NCBI GenBank assembly: GCA_001818355.1
Contig: MHKJ01000048.1
Coordinates: 3,334 to 8,652, forward strand
DNA length: 5,319 bases
Direction of reading: 5' to 3'
Source: Candidatus Kerfeldbacteria bacterium RIFOXYC2_FULL_38_9
GTDB taxonomy: Bacteria > Patescibacteriota > Patescibacteriia > UBA9570 > XYC2-FULL-38-9
Shown: positions 5,070-5,319 of the stretch, piece after piece
How the letters are laid out: each line of letters begins with the position of its first letter
Position numbering within the stretch: the first letter of the stretch is position 1
Translations under genes and position numbers: made by a program
The notes under the pieces: model-generated
Seen by the model: only the letters and a program-made list of their open reading frames with translations
What the model was told of the DNA's origin: nothing
Database searches by the model: none

Positions 5070-5098
5070 ATAGTATCAATAATTACTCAATTTGTCAA
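5070..5098 (-). promoter_or_regulatory. Sigma-70-type promoter of the TrmB-like gene
   Basis: On the minus strand TTGACA (5098-5093) is a perfect -35 box, followed by a 17-nt spacer and TACTAT (5075-5070) as the -10 box. Transcription would start near 5063, giving a leader of about 19 nt without a Shine-Dalgarno sequence. It is the clearest promoter in the window. Confidence 0.75.
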
Positions 5099-5146
5099 TA
5101 TTTTAGATATTTTTATGATTATTTTAGAAAATTTTGTATTTATATA

Positions 5147-5175
5147 GTGACAAATTGTTAAAAAATAAATATAGT
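5147..5175 (+). promoter_or_regulatory. Sigma-70-type promoter of the divergent gene
   Basis: GTGACA (5147-5152), a 17-nt spacer and TATAGT (5170-5175) form a plausible -35/-10 pair reading toward the gene at 5222. Transcription would start near 5182. The -35 box sits right at the inferred cassette edge. Confidence 0.5.
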
Positions 5176-5176
5176 A

Positions 5177-5210
5177 GTTTGTTGACTGGGCAATCTAGCC
5201 CACAACAAAC
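5177..5210 (+). other. Hairpin just before the ribosome binding site of the divergent gene
   Basis: GTTTGTTG (5177-5184) pairs with CAACAAAC (5203-5210), and TGGGC (5187-5191) with GCCCA (5198-5202), leaving a 2-nt bulge and a 6-nt loop. It ends directly at the Shine-Dalgarno. It could be an operator for a dimeric protein, part of an attI-like site, or an RNA structure controlling translation. Confidence 0.6.
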
Positions 5211-5221
5211 AGGGGTAGAAA

Positions 5222-5319
5222 ATGGAAACCATGGTGAGCTTCAACGACGACATGCAGTATTGGCCGATTCCAGAATCAGCAAAGCCCGAGGTGCACGAAA
5301 AGCTCAAGCGGCTCGACGC
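5222..5319 (+). CDS. N-terminal part of an unidentified protein (partial, divergent)
   Basis: ATG at 5222 follows AGGGG (5211-5215) with a 6-nt gap, a good Shine-Dalgarno. The 32 visible residues, starting METMVSFNDDMQYWPIPE and continuing through a charged stretch with EKLKRLD, match no family I know. The visible part has about 54% GC and codons such as GAC, CTC, AAG and CGG, unlike the AT-rich cassettes. Its place, divergent from the first cassette gene and across a possible attI region, is where an integron integrase gene would be expected, but nothing in these residues shows a tyrosine recombinase. It could equally be an ordinary chromosomal gene. Confidence 0.65.
   Translation, partial: METMVSFNDDMQYWPIPESAKPEVHEKLKRLD

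Larger units (their letters stand above)
1..5148 (-). mobile_element. Integron-like gene-cassette array (five cassettes, no integrase visible)
   Basis: Four attC-like sites alternate with single minus-strand genes. Reading the minus strand as the cassette direction and cutting G^TT, the cassettes would span 1-117 (partial), 118-1203, 1204-2551, 2552-4094 and 4095 to about 5148. Each then holds one gene followed by its attC. The R box at one end of a cassette is complementary to the box at its other end (GTTAGGC with GCCTAAC, GTTGTAC with GTACAAC, GTTAGCT with AGCTAAC), while the two boxes within one linear site do not match. That is the signature of integration from circles. Cassette edges are conserved: GTTRRRYGAAATA at the gene-start side, TACATCRYYYAAC at the gene-end side. 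No recombinase is encoded here, so this could be an integron with intI outside the window or an integrase-less attC cluster. Array direction is inferred from gene direction and is not certain. Confidence 0.8.

Overview
The window reads as part of an integron-like gene-cassette array. Four sites with attC architecture (112-288, 1198-1264, 2546-2633, 4089-4191) separate five single-gene units, and all five genes lie on the minus strand. Each site has a 5' RYYYAAC box, a GC-rich imperfect stem, a variable inner hairpin and a 3' GTTRRRY box. The outer boxes of one site do not pair with each other. They pair with the box at the far end of the same unit (GTTAGGC/GCCTAAC, GTTGTAC/GTACAAC, GTTAGCT/AGCTAAC), as expected if each unit was once a circle with its own attC. 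No integrase is visible inside the window.

Layout, left to right: a partial gene starting with a methyltransferase-like SAM-binding motif (1-54, minus); attC A; an 8-TM hypothetical protein starting MCYS (321-1136); attC B; an unrecognised 346-residue soluble protein (1376-2416); attC C; an MFS transporter (2762-3961); attC D; a TrmB-like winged-helix regulator (4292-5044, starting 24 nt inside the longest reading frame). After a degenerate cassette edge near 5148, a divergent plus-strand gene of clearly higher GC begins at 5222 with a proper Shine-Dalgarno sequence. It is cut by the window end. The genes do not form an obvious pathway; they look like independent cargo.

Two features go beyond an ordinary cassette array. 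First, each complete cassette has cassette-specific terminal inverted repeats that extend the pairing well beyond the 7-bp R boxes (24 bp plus a further 15 bp block; 20 plus 13 bp; about 71 bp). Second, just after the stop codon of three of the four complete genes there is a long hairpin with the shared loop pattern GAGGGG...GGGGTGAA, on two different stem sequences. Neither has a T-tract, so they are not standard terminators.

Organism: the cassettes are AT-rich and none of the five genes has a Shine-Dalgarno sequence. The TrmB-like protein resembles a type very common in Patescibacteria (CPR), and the compact MFS protein would fit. This is an impression from family knowledge, not a proven assignment. 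The flanking gene is about 54% GC over its visible 98 nt, so cassettes and host backbone may have different origins.
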